Source of the DNA: Symbiodinium microadriaticum
Lineage: Eukaryota; Sar; Dinophyceae; Suessiales; Symbiodiniaceae
Direction: 5' to 3'
DNA length: 64,000 bases
Assembly: GCA_001939145.1 (NCBI GenBank)
Contig: LSRX01000679.1
Coordinates: forward strand, 289,550-353,549
The translations under genes and the position numbers were made by a program. Shown one piece after another: positions 39,834 through 51,290 of the stretch. Within the stretch, counting starts at the first letter, position 1. Each line of letters starts with the position of its first letter. Under the pieces are notes generated by a model. It made no database searches. It was not told the origin of the DNA and was given only the letters and a program-made list of their open reading frames with translations.

Positions 39834-41318
39834 GCTCCTGGCAAGTTCTTCACGCCTTCTTGCAGCGTCGCATGGGACTGGGAGCAGCCCGAGCAGGAGC
39901 CCACCATCTTCAGGTACAGGGTGCTGTCTGCATGGTCGAAGCCTCAAAAAAAAAGAAAAGGAAAAGGCCATAGCCCCCCTTGCTTTGCTCTGGGTGTTGG
40001 TCTAATTCGAGCGAGTTTCGCACAAATTCGATGTCGCCGCCGTCTTGCTGAACAAAAGGCCTCACCCTCTCCTGCCCAAAAGGCAGCTTTGCGACTCCGC
40101 GCGCGTCTCTCTTTTCGCCGCTCTGGGGAACTCTCCTCAAGCAGCTCCAGGATCTCGGCTTCGATGCTGCCCTCTGGGAAGTCCTCACGAAAACGAGAGG
40201 CGAGGGATGAATTGGGGTGGGGTTTAGGGAAAAAGGGGGGAAACGCCCCTGACCTGGGGATCCGTGGACTCCACGGCAGACTCCTCGATCACTGTATGCC
40301 CGGCCTGCAAAGGAGGCAAACTGGTGAGCTCCAGCAGAGACCAAACCCCACCTCGTAGAATTTGCTGATCTCCCCCTCCACGACATCCTGTCGACTCGAT
40401 CTTCAACGCCTCTTTTGGCACAGGAGCCGATGTATTCCGCCTGGAGATCCTCCCACTCTGCTAGAGTTGATTTCGTCACGGTGACGTGCTCCGCGGCAAG
40501 AAGCACCTGGCCATATCACACATGAAGGTGAGCGCAGGATCAGACATGAAAGGCAAATGCTGGCAAGATGGAGCTCAACTTCTACACACCCCACGCAATC
40601 TCAGCCGAGATACAGCCACCGACAACTTGACAGGATGCTTCTCTGCAGGCGAGCGACTTCCCGCACGCCATCCAACTCAAGCAAGGACTTCGCGAGAGGA
40701 GACTGGATAGCCTGACGGCAAGAAGAGTTTTCGTCGACTGGCATGAATAGATGCATCAAGATGCAGGAGGGTATGTGCAGGACCAACAATCGCGCTGGTT
40801 AATATCGAAGCCAACACATCCCATGAGTGTGCCTGTGTGCAAAAGACCCCTGCAGTTTACAGCACACGCCTCATGAGGACTGCGAAAGAGCATGGTCCTG
40901 CGCTGCGAGTGACAGGATACCATTCAGGCTGTGCACAGGTTGCAGCTTCACAGCCGGTCTTTGTCCCACGTCCAAGAACTTCACCTCCTTCTAAGACGAA
41001 TTTCATGGACTTCGGATTTGGCGTCGCCTTCCGACAATTCGCGGCACAGACACACAGCGGAAGAATGCTGCCAATGCAGGGCCTCGACCAGCACAGAAAC
41101 CGGGCGGCAAAGCGCCAGGTGCCTGGGAAGTTCAAAATTCACTCTGCTCCCCTCCCGCGGCACACTGCCAAAAAAAGCGACAGCGAGCCGAGTGGCATAG
41201 GTCCTAGGTTCCTATGTTTCACTGAGGCACGGGCAATTTGGGAAATGCTCGTCGAAATGCTGACATGACGCTGTTGGTGAGGCAATGACTTGCGAATTTC
41301 CCAAATCTGCTGAAGCAT
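39834..41318 (-). CDS. NFU1: NFU1-type iron-sulfur cluster scaffold, mitochondrial
   Basis: Both domains of NFU1 are present. A likely presequence MLQQIWEIRKSLPHQQRHV (from about 41318) is followed by the Nfu N-terminal domain: ATPNPKSMKFVLEGGEVLG (exon from 41027), AIQSPLAKSLLELDGVRE (about 40720-40674), VLLAAEHVTVTKSTLAEWED (exon from 40506), AGHTVIEESAVESTD and EAEILELLEESSPERR. The NifU-like C-terminal domain reads RPFVQQDGGDIEFVR, then after an intron STLYLKMVGSCSGCSQSHA and LQEGVKNL. The CSGC pair is the cluster-binding CxxC. NFU1 delivers 4Fe-4S clusters to lipoyl synthase and respiratory proteins. The last residues after GVKNL are not found; an exon may lie beyond the AAT array. At least six exons. 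Confidence 0.85.
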
Positions 41319-41651
41319 TGTCTGGCTTAGGCTTAGCGGAGACGTGGCTGGCTTCTTATGTGGACAAGCAGCAACTTGAACCAATGATGGCAAGAGAGCG
41401 GGTGCTGAAGTCTTGGTCTGTTCGATCAACCAAGTAACTCAGAGAAGACCAGCAAGCTCAGAGGACAGAGTCCTGACAGTGCCAGAAACTGGGATCAAGA
41501 CAGTGGCGATGAAAGACGTGTCCACAAAATGTGATGGCATTGCAACCTGCACGATGCGCTTCCCCATCGCAAGGGGACAGGATAGGACACAAGTGAGAGA
41601 GTCTTAAAAATCAGGGCTATCTTGTTTAGGGGTCCGATTCACAAGGATGAA

Positions 41652-42731
41652 CTATTTAGGGATTCTTTGGGGGACCTTCATGTTGTGAAACTCGCACGTG
41701 AGTCCCCCACCTTCCCCCCAGCAAATGGCACACTTCTCGTCCTGCAACGTCAAGAACCCGCAAGAACTCACAGCAGAAGAACTGTCTAGCTGTTTCTACA
41801 TGTCCACACCCCCTGCAAGAGTCGAAACAACAAATGCATCGAACAGCTCCTGCGCTTGGGTCTCGAACAAATCCTCGAGGCGTTCAGTCGAAAGCTCTGT
41901 GATGGCCTCAGCTGATCGCAACATCTGCTGACTCGTGACATCGTGATGCTCTCCCTCCCCAACAGGACACCCCCAAATATAATACAAAAAACATAACATA
42001 ATGTAACATAATATAACATAAGATAATGTAACATAATATAACATAACATAACATAATATAATTTATCATAATATAATCAGCATCGATGCACCTCCGCCGC
42101 CACATCCACCGCCCGGTTGCTGTTGGCAGCGTAGAGGATGCAAGCCTTCGCCTAGCTTGAAATGGCGTTGCCAAAGATCCCGCAGTGACTGCTCGGCGCA
42201 CATTTTTAGGGTTTAGGGTTTAGGGATGCATCATATCTGCCTTCCCTGTTGCCTTTCGGCTCTCTGCGGAAAACTTGCACACTTAGGACAGCACTGAACT
42301 CTGCGCATTGTGACTGGCAAAGGTGAGGGCAACCACAGCAGCAGTCCTGAATCAGATCTGCAGACCAGCGCAACAGCATGTTGCATGGCGTATGCACCGC
42401 AATGAGCAGCGAATGTGTAGTCTGGTTCACTATTGACAAGAACACTGTACACTTTCCTCTATCTGCGGCAACTCTGAAAAAAGCTGCTGCTACTATCACG
42501 GCTTCTAATTCGCTGCCGTTCAGTACTCCGACTGCGACTTGGACTACGATTTCGACTACAACTACTACTGCGTCCTGCTACTGCTGCTGCTGCTACTGCT
42601 GCTGCTGCTGCTACTGTGACTGCGACTGCGACTGCCACTGCGACTCCGACCACCACTACTTCTGCTGCTGCTACTAGTACTAGTACTAGTACTAGTACTA
42701 GTACTAGTACTAGTACTAGTACTAGTACTAG

Positions 42732-42775
<44 letters not shown>

Positions 42776-42776
42776 G

Positions 42777-42812
<36 letters not shown>

Positions 42813-43378
42813 CACTACCACTACCACTACCACTACCACTACCACTACCACTACCACTAATTACCACTACTACTACTTCTTACTGCTGGGAGCTGCTGGG
42901 AGCTGCTCCTGCAATCACAGCTGTCGTGACTCATGACTACTATGCTGAAGGGCAGCCTCGTCTTTCCAGTCCCCGGTGGACCGTGAACCAGGGTCACCGG
43001 CCTCGGCATCGAGGCCCCGACGCAGCTTTCGCGAATGGCAAAGAAGGAGAAACGCAGCTGCGCTGTCGGAATCTAGCCGCGACCACCAACATCAGCTAAG
43101 AACACAGGGGAGAAGGAGTGCAACCATGACCTAAAACCACGGTATTCGGACAACCCCAGTCCTTCCGTCACCTTGCTAGCAAGAAGCGGCCTCTCAGAGC
43201 CTGGGATCCGAGCGATGACAGCGCTGACCGAACAGCCTGGCTTCGAGCAGAAATCACGATGGGCGTTACTTTCGTCACGTGAGTCGATTGTACCTGTGAG
43301 ATTCCCTACCTCGAGCTGTGAGTCGTTGAGCTGATAATGCGAAAGGTCCTGTGAGCTTCCAGCTGGTAGCGGATGCAC
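41652..43378 (-). CDS. SF1-helicase-like gene with P-loop, apparently truncated
   Basis: The minus strand carries a textbook Walker A, VTLVHGPPGTGKTR (42959-42985), preceded by AQLRFSFFAIRESCVGAS. After an intron filled with trinucleotide repeats, an exon starting at 42151 (acceptor CTAG) reads AKACILYAANSNRAVDVAAE, the SF1 motif Ia. A next exon (about 41935-41809) reads SAEAITELSTERLEDLFETQ and FDAFVVSTLAGG, resembling motif Ib. The last exon reads DEKCAICWGEGGGLTCEFHN, zinc-finger-like, and stops at 41652-41654. No DExx box or later motifs were seen before NFU1 begins at 41318. Upstream, 43378-43080 (VIARIPGSERPLLASKVTEG) may be an N-terminal exon. The gene may be a truncated paralogue of the helicase at 9-15 kb. 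Confidence 0.6.
41985..42085. repeat. (ATAAC)/(ATAAT)n pentamer array in an intron
   Basis: Units of TAACATAATA between the motif Ia and motif Ib exons of the helicase-like gene. Confidence 0.9.
42560..42870. repeat. (CTG), (TACTAG), (CTA) and (CCACTA) compound array
   Basis: Successive uniform blocks of different but related triplets and hexamers over 300 bp, within an intron of the helicase-like gene. Poly-Ser, poly-Thr and poly-Val frames are artefacts. Confidence 0.95.
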
Positions 43379-43379
43379 A

Positions 43380-44590
43380 GGATCTCAAGTCAGCAAAGTC
43401 AGTCCCGAAGGAAGCTGTTGGAGTCGCGCATGGGGTCTGACACGGGTCTCTCTACACCACCATACCTCAGAATGCCCCACGAGTCCACGGACCCAACATC
43501 ACACCACCAGCTCGCTCCCAGACGCTTAGCCCTGCACAAGATGAGGTTTTGGATCAGCGGTGCCTGGGGCACTTCTCAGCAAGGGCACAGGACAATGCCA
43601 CCTTTACAACTCGATCGGTTCAGGCCGCGAGCGCTCTGGGGCAGCTCTGCCAGCGCGGTCCCCTGTCAGATACTCTCTCTAGACTTGTTCAAGCTGCCAC
43701 AGAGACTGTGGAGTTGGTGTGTAAGCTGCTGGCTTGATAGTGGTATGTCTCCGGGAGCCAGAGCAATTCCACTGCGAAGCCTTCAAGTTTAGCACAACAC
43801 CCGCAGAGAGCTTGTTGACTCAGCACCAATGCATGATTGGTTCGTGACATAGGTAACCCTGGACCCATCAATATGTGTTCTGTGGAACAGACTGCATGTG
43901 TTCGTCAGATCTCCAGAGCAAACCCAGGCAAACAGCACGAAGTCACAAAATCAACGAGCCATGTGAGAAGCCTTGTTCGACATGTTCGCGCGTCTTCGTC
44001 CGTCAGAAACCAATCAGCCGGAACATTGTCCAAACCACTCTGCTACCTGGAGATACGGCCTGTGAAACGTGCACTGTGGCACAGTCTATATACATGTGTT
44101 GCACCACAGCCTTCGTCTACTGAAGCGACGAAGACTCGCGTGCAACGCTGCCTCCAGGGCTGTTGGCCTTGCGGCTGCTCCTAACAGCACTCCAGGCAAA
44201 ATTTAGAGAACAGGGTGCACGATGTAGGTGACAAGCATGATCTTTTGCCAAAATACATGCGATAAACTTTGAGAGCAATCACCATACTCCGTGCTTTTAA
44301 ATGTGGCTGTACTTTCAACATGATGAGGCACGTCTGGGACCCCTCCTGAGAACGATATTCGACAAATCTGTTTCTCAGCTCCACAGCAATGACCAGGAAG
44401 AAACCGCATTCTCAGGGACAAGAAGACTTCCCTGCTTGGTTGGCACGAGGGCTAACTTCTGCCGGCTATTGTGCCCCAAGCTGCGCTACCTTATGTACTG
44501 CAGGTGAGACCAATGGCAGCTACCGGGCATCTGTAAGTTCAAACTCCTGCTGCCCCATCAGGGGGACTGATTCAAATTGGACGTCAAAAA
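43380..44590. other. Stretch without a recognised gene
   Basis: The longest frames are on the plus strand (for example FTTRSVQAASALGQLCQRG at about 43600). No family motif or consistent exon chain could be seen on either strand. Confidence 0.45.
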
Positions 44591-44599
44591 AATTTCAGC

Positions 44600-44990
44600 C
44601 CCATGATGAATCGGCAAGTGTGGTGGACCTCCGCATCACTGTAGCCGCCTTCTCTCAACCTGACATGAAGCAAGCTTCGAAGATCCGGGAACCTCTCCAG
44701 AGAGCCCAATACCCCTTAAGTAAGGAATATACCTTAAACTATAGGGGCCTTAATATTATGATTTAAGGTATATTCCTTAAGTACGGGGTTTTTTGGCTCT
44801 CCTGGTCTGTCGCCGCTCTCTGTAGGCCTCCAGTGACCAGGCCCACAGGGCGCGGGACACTGAGAGGCGGCGAAGGCAGCGGAGCCTGAGGCACTTACTG
44901 CGTCGCGTAAACTCGGTGGCAGCTTCCCGGTTCAAAACTCCCCGCTGAGACCGAGACCGGACGGCTCTTGGAGCCCTCCTCGGCGCACAT
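44600..44990 (-). CDS. Exon with Sfi1-like helical repeat, interrupted by an inverted-repeat element
   Basis: From about 44960 down to 44805 the minus strand reads LNREAATEFTRRSKCLRLRC and LRRLSVSRALWAWSLEAYRE, then RRQTRRA. A repeated Leu/Trp/Arg helix with the pattern ALWAWSLEAYRERR resembles Sfi1/centrin-binding or related basic helical repeats. The frame then enters a hairpin element (44698-44796) and may resume at about 44695. Only one or two repeat units are visible, so the family call is tentative. Confidence 0.35.
44698..44796. mobile_element. Inverted-repeat element, type D
   Basis: The arms GAGAGCC...CCCCTTAAGTAAGGAATATACC and its inverse run about 40 nt each, with a short AT-rich loop. 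On the minus strand it is bordered by CCAG|GAGAGCC and GGCTCTCTGGAG, which would fit a GA-AG intron. Confidence 0.6.
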
Positions 44991-45044
44991 CTTACGAACG
45001 AGATCTGATGTTCAACAGGATAGGATGGATAGGAGGAGCTACAT

Positions 45045-45925
45045 TTAACTTAACGATCCACAACAGTGTTTGAAATCTGCCACGGCTCTCCGAAGGAGTA
45101 CCGCCCCAACTGTTCTGCTAGCTGGAGCTGGCCTGCTACGCCTCAAGGCAAGTGGATCTCTTTCGACAGCAACGCGTCTAACAAACAGGCAAAGACGGTG
45201 CCGGCCTGAAACTCTCTGACTTAAAAGCTCACATGCACGGAAGGCAGCATTCTCCTGCGACATTGATGCACCCGAAACTGTGCCAATGGTCTTCTGAACC
45301 ACTGCCAAGCGAAGCGTTTGTCATGCCCGGTGGCCTTCGCTGCCTGCTTGGAACAGAAGCTGCGGCCCTTCTCGCTGGTCGCTTCAACGATGACAGAATC
45401 TCCCAGAGTAAGCGTAACCTCGATTAACTTCGGGCTGCTGCTATCCAGGGACATACGAAGTAGCATTGAAGACAGCCGCGAACACATGAAAGGACATGCA
45501 CGGAGCAAGTCTGAGGCCTGTGCTGTACAACTGAATGCAGGAGCCTCTGTGGTTCAGATCCAGCCATGATGGCAAACTGCAAAGTGCCGAGAGATGCTGA
45601 GAGCCCCACCATGGGTCCTGGCACAGGCTTCCGCTTCAGCTTGTCCTGATGATCCCGGTGCAGCTTTTCCTTGCGCCAGACATGCCAGTCCGACGGAAAG
45701 CGATCAAAAGACAAACCCTAAGCTTAAAACTCTAAACTGAAAACCCAAAGCCTCAAACCCGAAACTCAAAACACTAAAGTCTAAGTTCCACGAAGTCTTT
45801 CGCCGAGCTACTACCATGGCTTGCGCTGCACTTTGCTCGGCAGCTTTCCTTTGCCCGCGGGTATCCGGCGACTTGGGAGATATTGTCATACTGCAATATA
45901 TTGTTCGTGACATACTAAGAATCAT
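45045..45925 (-). CDS. Hypothetical gene, three protein-like exons
   Basis: Segments read MTISPKSPDTRGQRKAAEQS with AAQAMVVARRKTS (about 45890-45800), SFDRFPSDWHVWRKEKLHRD with HQDKLKRKPVPGPMVG (45714-45610), and KLIEVTLTLGDSVIVEATSE with KGRSFCSKQAAKATGHDKRF (about 45440-45310). Their charge pattern and spacing look genuine. A run of degenerate CCCTAAA-like units separates the first two. No family was recognised; the second segment looks like a small basic soluble protein. Confidence 0.45.
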
Positions 45926-45965
45926 TGAAAACCTAAACCCTAGACCCTAAACCCCAAACCCTAAG
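45713..45965. repeat. Two degenerate CCCTAAA-like tracts
   Basis: At 45713-45790 the units are strongly diverged (CTAAGCTTAAAAC, CTAAACTGAAAAC); at 45935-45965 they are regular. Confidence 0.8.
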
Positions 45966-45999
45966 CCAGAAAAAGAAATTGCTTATGCAGATTCGGTGG

Positions 46000-46240
46000 A
46001 AGCATCTTGGTGGGGCAAGCAGTGCCTAGCAGTGCCGACGGTTGCAGCACGTTGACCTCCACGGAGGTGACGAATGGTGGCACATCCGCCTGCATGACAC
46101 GGACATGTTGCAAGTATCGAGCTGTATCTTATGCAAAACACTACTTGTTGTGTGCATATATTGGATATTAGGTATTAGACACTAGCACTAGCAATCTAAC
46201 AATATGTGCTAGATGTTAGAAATTCGATAGCAGACAAGAC
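46000..46240. other. Short unique stretch, nothing recognised
   Basis: Sequence between the hypothetical gene and the 1.2-kb microsatellite block. AT content rises rightwards. Confidence 0.5.
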
Positions 46241-46256
46241 TTTATATACTACATGT

Positions 46257-46288
<32 letters not shown>

Positions 46289-47057
46289 TGGATGGATGGA
46301 TGGATGGATGGATGGCTAGTTATTATACTGAAACTAGACATAAGATACTACATGCTACATACTAAATCTTACATACTACATCCTACATCTTACATACTCT
46401 CTCTACATATATATATATATATATACATGTTACAAGTTATATATTATGTGTGATGAACTATGTGCTGTATATTATGTGCTTTATGTTTTACATTACATAT
46501 TGTATGTTGTACACGACATACCATATGTATAATTATCGTACATTACATTCTACATATCTGTTCTTTACAATTCAATAGTGCTTACATGTTACAAATCCTG
46601 TATGTTAGATGGTGCAATATCAATATATATATATGTATGTATATATATATATATATGTGTGTGTATGTATGTATGTATGTATGTATGTATGTATGTATGT
46701 ATATATATATATACATATTTAATATATATATATATGTGTGTGTGTGTGCATGCATGTACGTATGTGTGTATGTATGTAACGCATGCATGCATGCATGCAT
46801 GCATGCATGTACGTATGTGTGTATGTATGTAACGCATGCATGCATGCATGCATGCATGCATGCATGCATGCATGCATGCATGCATGCATGTATGTATGTA
46901 TGTATGTATGTAACGCATGCATGTATGTACGTACGTACGTACGTACGTATGTATGTATGTATGTACGTATGTGTTTGTGTATGTGTTTGTGTGTGTGTAT
47001 ATGTATGTACGTATGTATGTATGCATGTATGTATGCATGCATGTATTTATGCAGATA

Positions 47058-47096
<39 letters not shown>

Positions 47097-47110
47097 GTAT
47101 ATCATATTAC
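46240..47110. repeat. Large compound microsatellite: (GATA), (GACA), (GGAT), (TA), (ATGT), (ATGC), (ACGT)
   Basis: Blocks of tetranucleotides related by single-base changes. (GTAT)n at 46655-46705, (GCAT)n at 46785-46890 and (GTAC)n at about 46930 can each pair with themselves or one another. All ORFs here (Met-His-Ala-Cys repeats) are artefacts. Confidence 0.95.
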
Positions 47111-47329
47111 GTATTGTAAACTAAAATTGCATGTATAGGCTTACCTAGTATATGTTGTATGCTATTCAGTAAACGGTATGTAGTGTGTAGCATATCATAT
47201 ATACTACAAATAGATAACATACAGTGGATAAAACACAAAAAACCTTTTGGTATATGAGATACTATATATATATATATACACACCTATAGATTGCAAAATT
47301 TCACACGGTTTTTACACCTTATCTATTGC

Positions 47330-47403
47330 CTAACTCTCTATCTATCGATCTATCTATCCATCTATCCATCTATCTATCTGTGTATTCATGTATCTATCTA
47401 TAC

Positions 47404-47436
<33 letters not shown>

Positions 47437-47440
47437 TAGA
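47330..47440. repeat. (CTAT)n, (TA)n and (CA)n run
   Basis: Same style as 16654-16862, but shorter. Confidence 0.9.
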
Positions 47441-47499
47441 CTCATACACACCAGCATCGTTCACTGCACATCAACGCTACCTTACACCGCACACATGCA

Positions 47500-48155
47500 C
47501 ACGTCCCCCCGAAAATCGCGATGCTACGAGCAGCACAACAGAGATCGTGGAGCGCTGGAAAGCAGATACAGTTCCATGCACAGCAGTACCAATATCAAAT
47601 TATTGCAATTCACGGCAACATCCAGGAGCAGCCAAAGGAACGGCCTTCGTCTTGAAGATCACATCTCCAGGTTTCCTCAGCTCTGCACAGGTCTGGGCAC
47701 ATTATGAGCAGCGACTTGTGCGGCCGTGGGATCTGGCAGACCAATGTCAAAACGGTATCTGCATTTGACTCAGCAGCTGCAGAAAGCTTTGGCAGCCAAG
47801 TGGCAAGGTGCGACCCAACAGCTGCCTAAGCTCCGGCAGTCTCCGCTTTCGCTCACATGCGGCCCGTCGCACCCAGTGCAGCAAAGCTGCTGGAGCTGCT
47901 CAACCAGCTGGCCTGCATGCCAACAAGCTTGCAAGGTGGACACATGACCGATCATCTGCGATCACACGCCTTTGTAGTTGGCTGTGACAGCCTCGGCTCT
48001 GCTGCAATGCTGGGAGAAGCTGCCCAGACAATCAAACTCCGAGGAACCTGATGATGATTCGGAGCGGAAGAGTTCTTCAGCTGGAGAGTCCTCACTGGCA
48101 AGAGCCTCGACGAGGTGACTATTGGACTTCAATGCGGCTGGCAGGCGGCTGGCAC
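47500..48155. other. Coding status unresolved
   Basis: Plus-strand frames look protein-like (PSAAKLLELLNQLACMPTSL, FVVGCDSLGSAAMLGEAAQ), but no family could be named and the direction disagrees with the rest of the window. Confidence 0.3.
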
Positions 48156-48157
48156 CC

Positions 48158-49220
48158 TCAAGCGACTGGGGCTGGTGCTCTTGCAGTGCTTGAAGGGCTT
48201 TTGCAGCTGCCGCTTGCTCCTAAAGAGCCGAACACGTCGGAATTGATTGTACAGGTAGGGGAGTTGCGGATGTGCCTTTCTAGACGTGTGTTAGAATGAT
48301 GTGGAAGCGGGCTCCGCTGGCTTCTTGGCGCTGCAAGGCTGACCCAGGAAGCGTCGACCTGGTGGCTGGCTTTTGCCTCAGACATCAAGCCCTCACTACT
48401 GGAACCCTTCACTACCATGCGCTACTTCCCGTTACCGTCGGCTGACATCACATCGCTTGACTCTTTGCAACTCTTTTTCGTCCGAGATTACGAGCTTGAA
48501 AGTCGAACCAGCATCTTCACCAGCTGCAGGGGTCTGGTTGTTCGCATATCCCCCTCCAAGAAGTCGAGCAGCACAAGTTGGGCTGGGTTGCTAGATCCAA
48601 GCCGTTGCAATCGTAACTGGCTCACATCATAAGGCCTTTCAGAGGGACTAGGAGCGGAGCTTCCACCATCTGCCATCCGCCATGCATTGGGTCTCCGAGG
48701 CTTGCAGCCTCGGGTCGATAGAGCAGTGCTTTGTCGACCTGAGGTTGCCGGCCTCGGAGATCCGATGGTCCGATGCATCTTGAGATTCTGACAGAAGCCG
48801 GTTCATGTGTTCATGTTGCTGGCTCAGGATGATGTCACCCAGCACTGCGATCTGCGACTCGCCGGGCTTCCGTCTCAAAGACACCCGCGGGACGGAACCG
48901 ACTCATCTCGTGGGCTTGGGCTTCCCGTGGCGGATCTGGCGGAACATGCCGGAAGAACTCTGCGGGTGTGGGGAGCATCTATGTCTGCAGGTGCCTGGAA
49001 GCTCTCCTTGGGCCAAATGTGGAGATATGTGGATCGCTGTCGGTAAGAGCCGGGCGTGCAACTGTCAGCATGCGCCTTCTGCAATCGAAACTAAATACAG
49101 ACCTCATCCAAACATGTCTGAGGACTGTACTCCCGAAGAGAGTGTCAGGCGTCAAAGAGACGGATGCAGTGAAGGGAGCCGCTTCGGAGACTTCGTACAC
49201 CACATCCCCCTTGACGACAG
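48158..49220 (-). CDS. Hypothetical gene fragments
   Basis: Minus-strand segments read VVYEVSEAAPFTASVSLTPD with FGSTVLRHVWMRSVFSFDC (about 49200-49060), LGDIILSQQHEHMNRLLSES with DASDHRISEAGNL (48840-48740) and PYDVSQLRLQRLGSSNPAQL with DFLEGDMRTTRPLQLVKMLV (48640-48490). They resemble genuine exons but show no recognisable family. Opposite frames are also open, and the strand was chosen by agreement with neighbours. Confidence 0.35.
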
Positions 49221-49399
49221 GTCCTGATGCCGATCATGTCCCAGGCTGGAGCATGGTCGAGGACAGATAGATCTGCATCTGGGCATCTTTTCAAAAGACG
49301 ATGGAGAAGATTGTTCAGCTGCCCCTTGAAATTTCCGCCTCAACACCGGCAACAAGACAGAGAGCCGAAGAGTGTCAGCACCGGCTCCGTGAACCCTAA

Positions 49400-49577
49400 A
49401 CCCGAAACCTACGAGAGACGCTTAGGCAGCGGCTCCCGCAAGAGAAGTCGAGCCCGCGGCCTCCGTCCTGAGCTGACAGGAACCATTCGACGGGCAAAAC
49501 TAAAACCACCAGTGCCTTCAACACCAAACGGCTGTGGCGGGCAATATCATTCTTAGCGGCGGCTACTACTACTCTCC
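49400..49577. other. Nothing recognised
   Basis: Short stretch with a single CCCTAAA unit near 49395 and no supported exon. Confidence 0.5.
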
Positions 49578-49732
49578 TCCTCCTCCTCCTCCCGCTGCTG
49601 CTTCCGCTTTCGCTTTCGCTTTCGCTTTCGCTTCTGCTTCTGCTTCTGCTTCTGCTTCTGCTTCTGCTTCTGCTTCTGCTTCTGCTTCTGCTTCTGCTTC
49701 TTCTGCTGCTGCTGCTGCTGCTGCTGCCGCCA
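49578..49732. repeat. (CTTTCG)n then (CTTCTG)n hexamer array
   Basis: CTC triplets, then CTTTCG, then about 14 CTTCTG units, ending in (CTG)n. Lys-Gln repeats on the minus strand and Ala-Ser repeats on the plus strand are artefacts. Confidence 0.95.
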
Positions 49733-49939
49733 CCATGCTGCCACCACGACCACTGCAGAACTGATTCTACTCGTATTATTCGGGCCCAGCTTCAGCCCGG
49801 CCAGCCTTCTGCAAAGAATCCTGCGCAGCATCCAGAAAGCCGAAGTCCCATCGAAGCGACAGATGCGGGGACATTGCCTGATTGAGCGCAGAAGACGACA
49901 ACCTATACATGTTCTCTCACTCTAACTGTCTCTGCTTCA

Positions 49940-50016
49940 GCACACTCACTCACTCACTCACTCACTCACTCACTCACTCTCTCCCTCTCTCTCTCTCTGT
50001 CTCTCTGTCTCTCTCA

Positions 50017-50056
<40 letters not shown>
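49940..50056. repeat. (ACTC)n, (CTCT)n and (TA)n compound microsatellite
   Basis: Uniform ACTC units followed by CT dinucleotides and then TA dinucleotides. Confidence 0.95.
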
Positions 50057-50057
<1 letters not shown>

Positions 50058-50059
50058 CC

Positions 50060-51196
50060 ACAACTCATACAAATCATAGGCTTGAGGCCTGAACTTGACC
50101 GCTGCATTTCTGCCTGACACGAAATCCCAAACCCCGAACATTCGCAGGCATGCCTTGCCATTGGAATTTGGATGAATTGTTGTCATGCTAAGTTTGATGT
50201 GCGGGTATTTGGGTCGGTGTTGGCAGTGTCTTTGATCGTTACATCAATGAAGTGAAGAGTGGACAGAGCTTTGCGGCGAAAGTTGGAAGTGCAGCAAAAA
50301 AAAAAGTAATGTATGCGGAAGGTGGAAAATCAACAACTGGGAAGGCGGAAAGGGCTTAGACCGGAAAGGGGTTCTGGGCCTTGAACAACTGCACAGAATA
50401 CTGAGACGTGGAGCACGGATGTGGCTTGCTGGTTTGGTGGAGATGAGACGGTTTAGGGTTTAGGTGCTTGGGGTATAGGGGGATCAGAATAAAGTTTCCC
50501 TAGAGCACAGCCTCCGGATGCACTGTGCCGGCATTGGCAGCGCATGTTCAAACACACGCCGTGCAGAGTCAGTTTATGCACAATGCGAGACAGTGCTATG
50601 CTCTATTCTATCATCTTGGGTTCTGTGATAATATTGCATGCCACTACTGCTCTAGAATCTCTAGGTAAGGACCCAGTCTGCTTCGCATAGCAGTTGCAAC
50701 AGAGCTGCTTGGCACCACTCGTTCAATGTAGAAATGCTCTCCGGGCCTGGGTGTGGCAGCAAGACAAGAACGTGACCCAAAAAAAAAGGGGGCAAAAATG
50801 CGTTGCTAGCAGCTGGGGTCACCAGGAAGCTTCCAACGCTTGGAGTTGCAGGTCTTTGAGCTGCCTGAAGGGCCTCAGCACGGGGAGGAGTTGATGAGAT
50901 TCATGCGGCTCACAGGGTTAGAGATTGGCTGTGGAGCGCAAGTTGATGCGAAGCCATGAGAAGGGGAACGTGTCAAGCAAGGTGTTTTGTCTTAGGCTTG
51001 ATTTCTACAAAGCAGTCGCTGACCCAGGGCAGATCAATGCTAGGGTTCAGTGCGCTCACACACAGTTTGGATTCTGGCGTTTGCTAGCTGACTGGGAGTA
51101 CGGAGCAGGCCGTCTCGTTCGGGAGGCGAACTTGGCAGTTGCAAACTCTGCACAGGTGCTGAGAGGCGCAATGAATTATGTTATCTCCTGCACTGG
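50060..51196. other. Stretch without a recognised gene
   Basis: A plus-strand frame at 50925-51180 reads FWRLLADWEYGAGRLVREAN and LAVANSAQVLRGAMNYV, which looks protein-like, but there is no family match and no matching neighbours. The rest is featureless apart from one TTTAGGG-like spot at about 50452. Confidence 0.4.
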
Positions 51197-51290
51197 AACC
51201 CTAAACCCTAAACCCTAAACCCCTAAACCCCTAAACCCCTAAACCCCTAAACCCCTAAACCCTAAACCCTGAACCCAAAACCCTAAACCG
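51197..51290. repeat. CCCTAAA tract
   Basis: Twelve to thirteen CCCTAAA or CCCCTAAA units, among the most regular in the window. Confidence 0.95.

Noticed and set aside
46785-46890. Evenly spaced short repeats considered as a CRISPR array
   Set aside because: Units are 4 bp with no spacers; this is a simple microsatellite in eukaryotic DNA.
46460-47138. ORFs of Met-His-Ala-Cys and Tyr-Ile repeats up to 219 codons
   Set aside because: They lie entirely in the ATGT/ATGC/TA microsatellite and have no family content.
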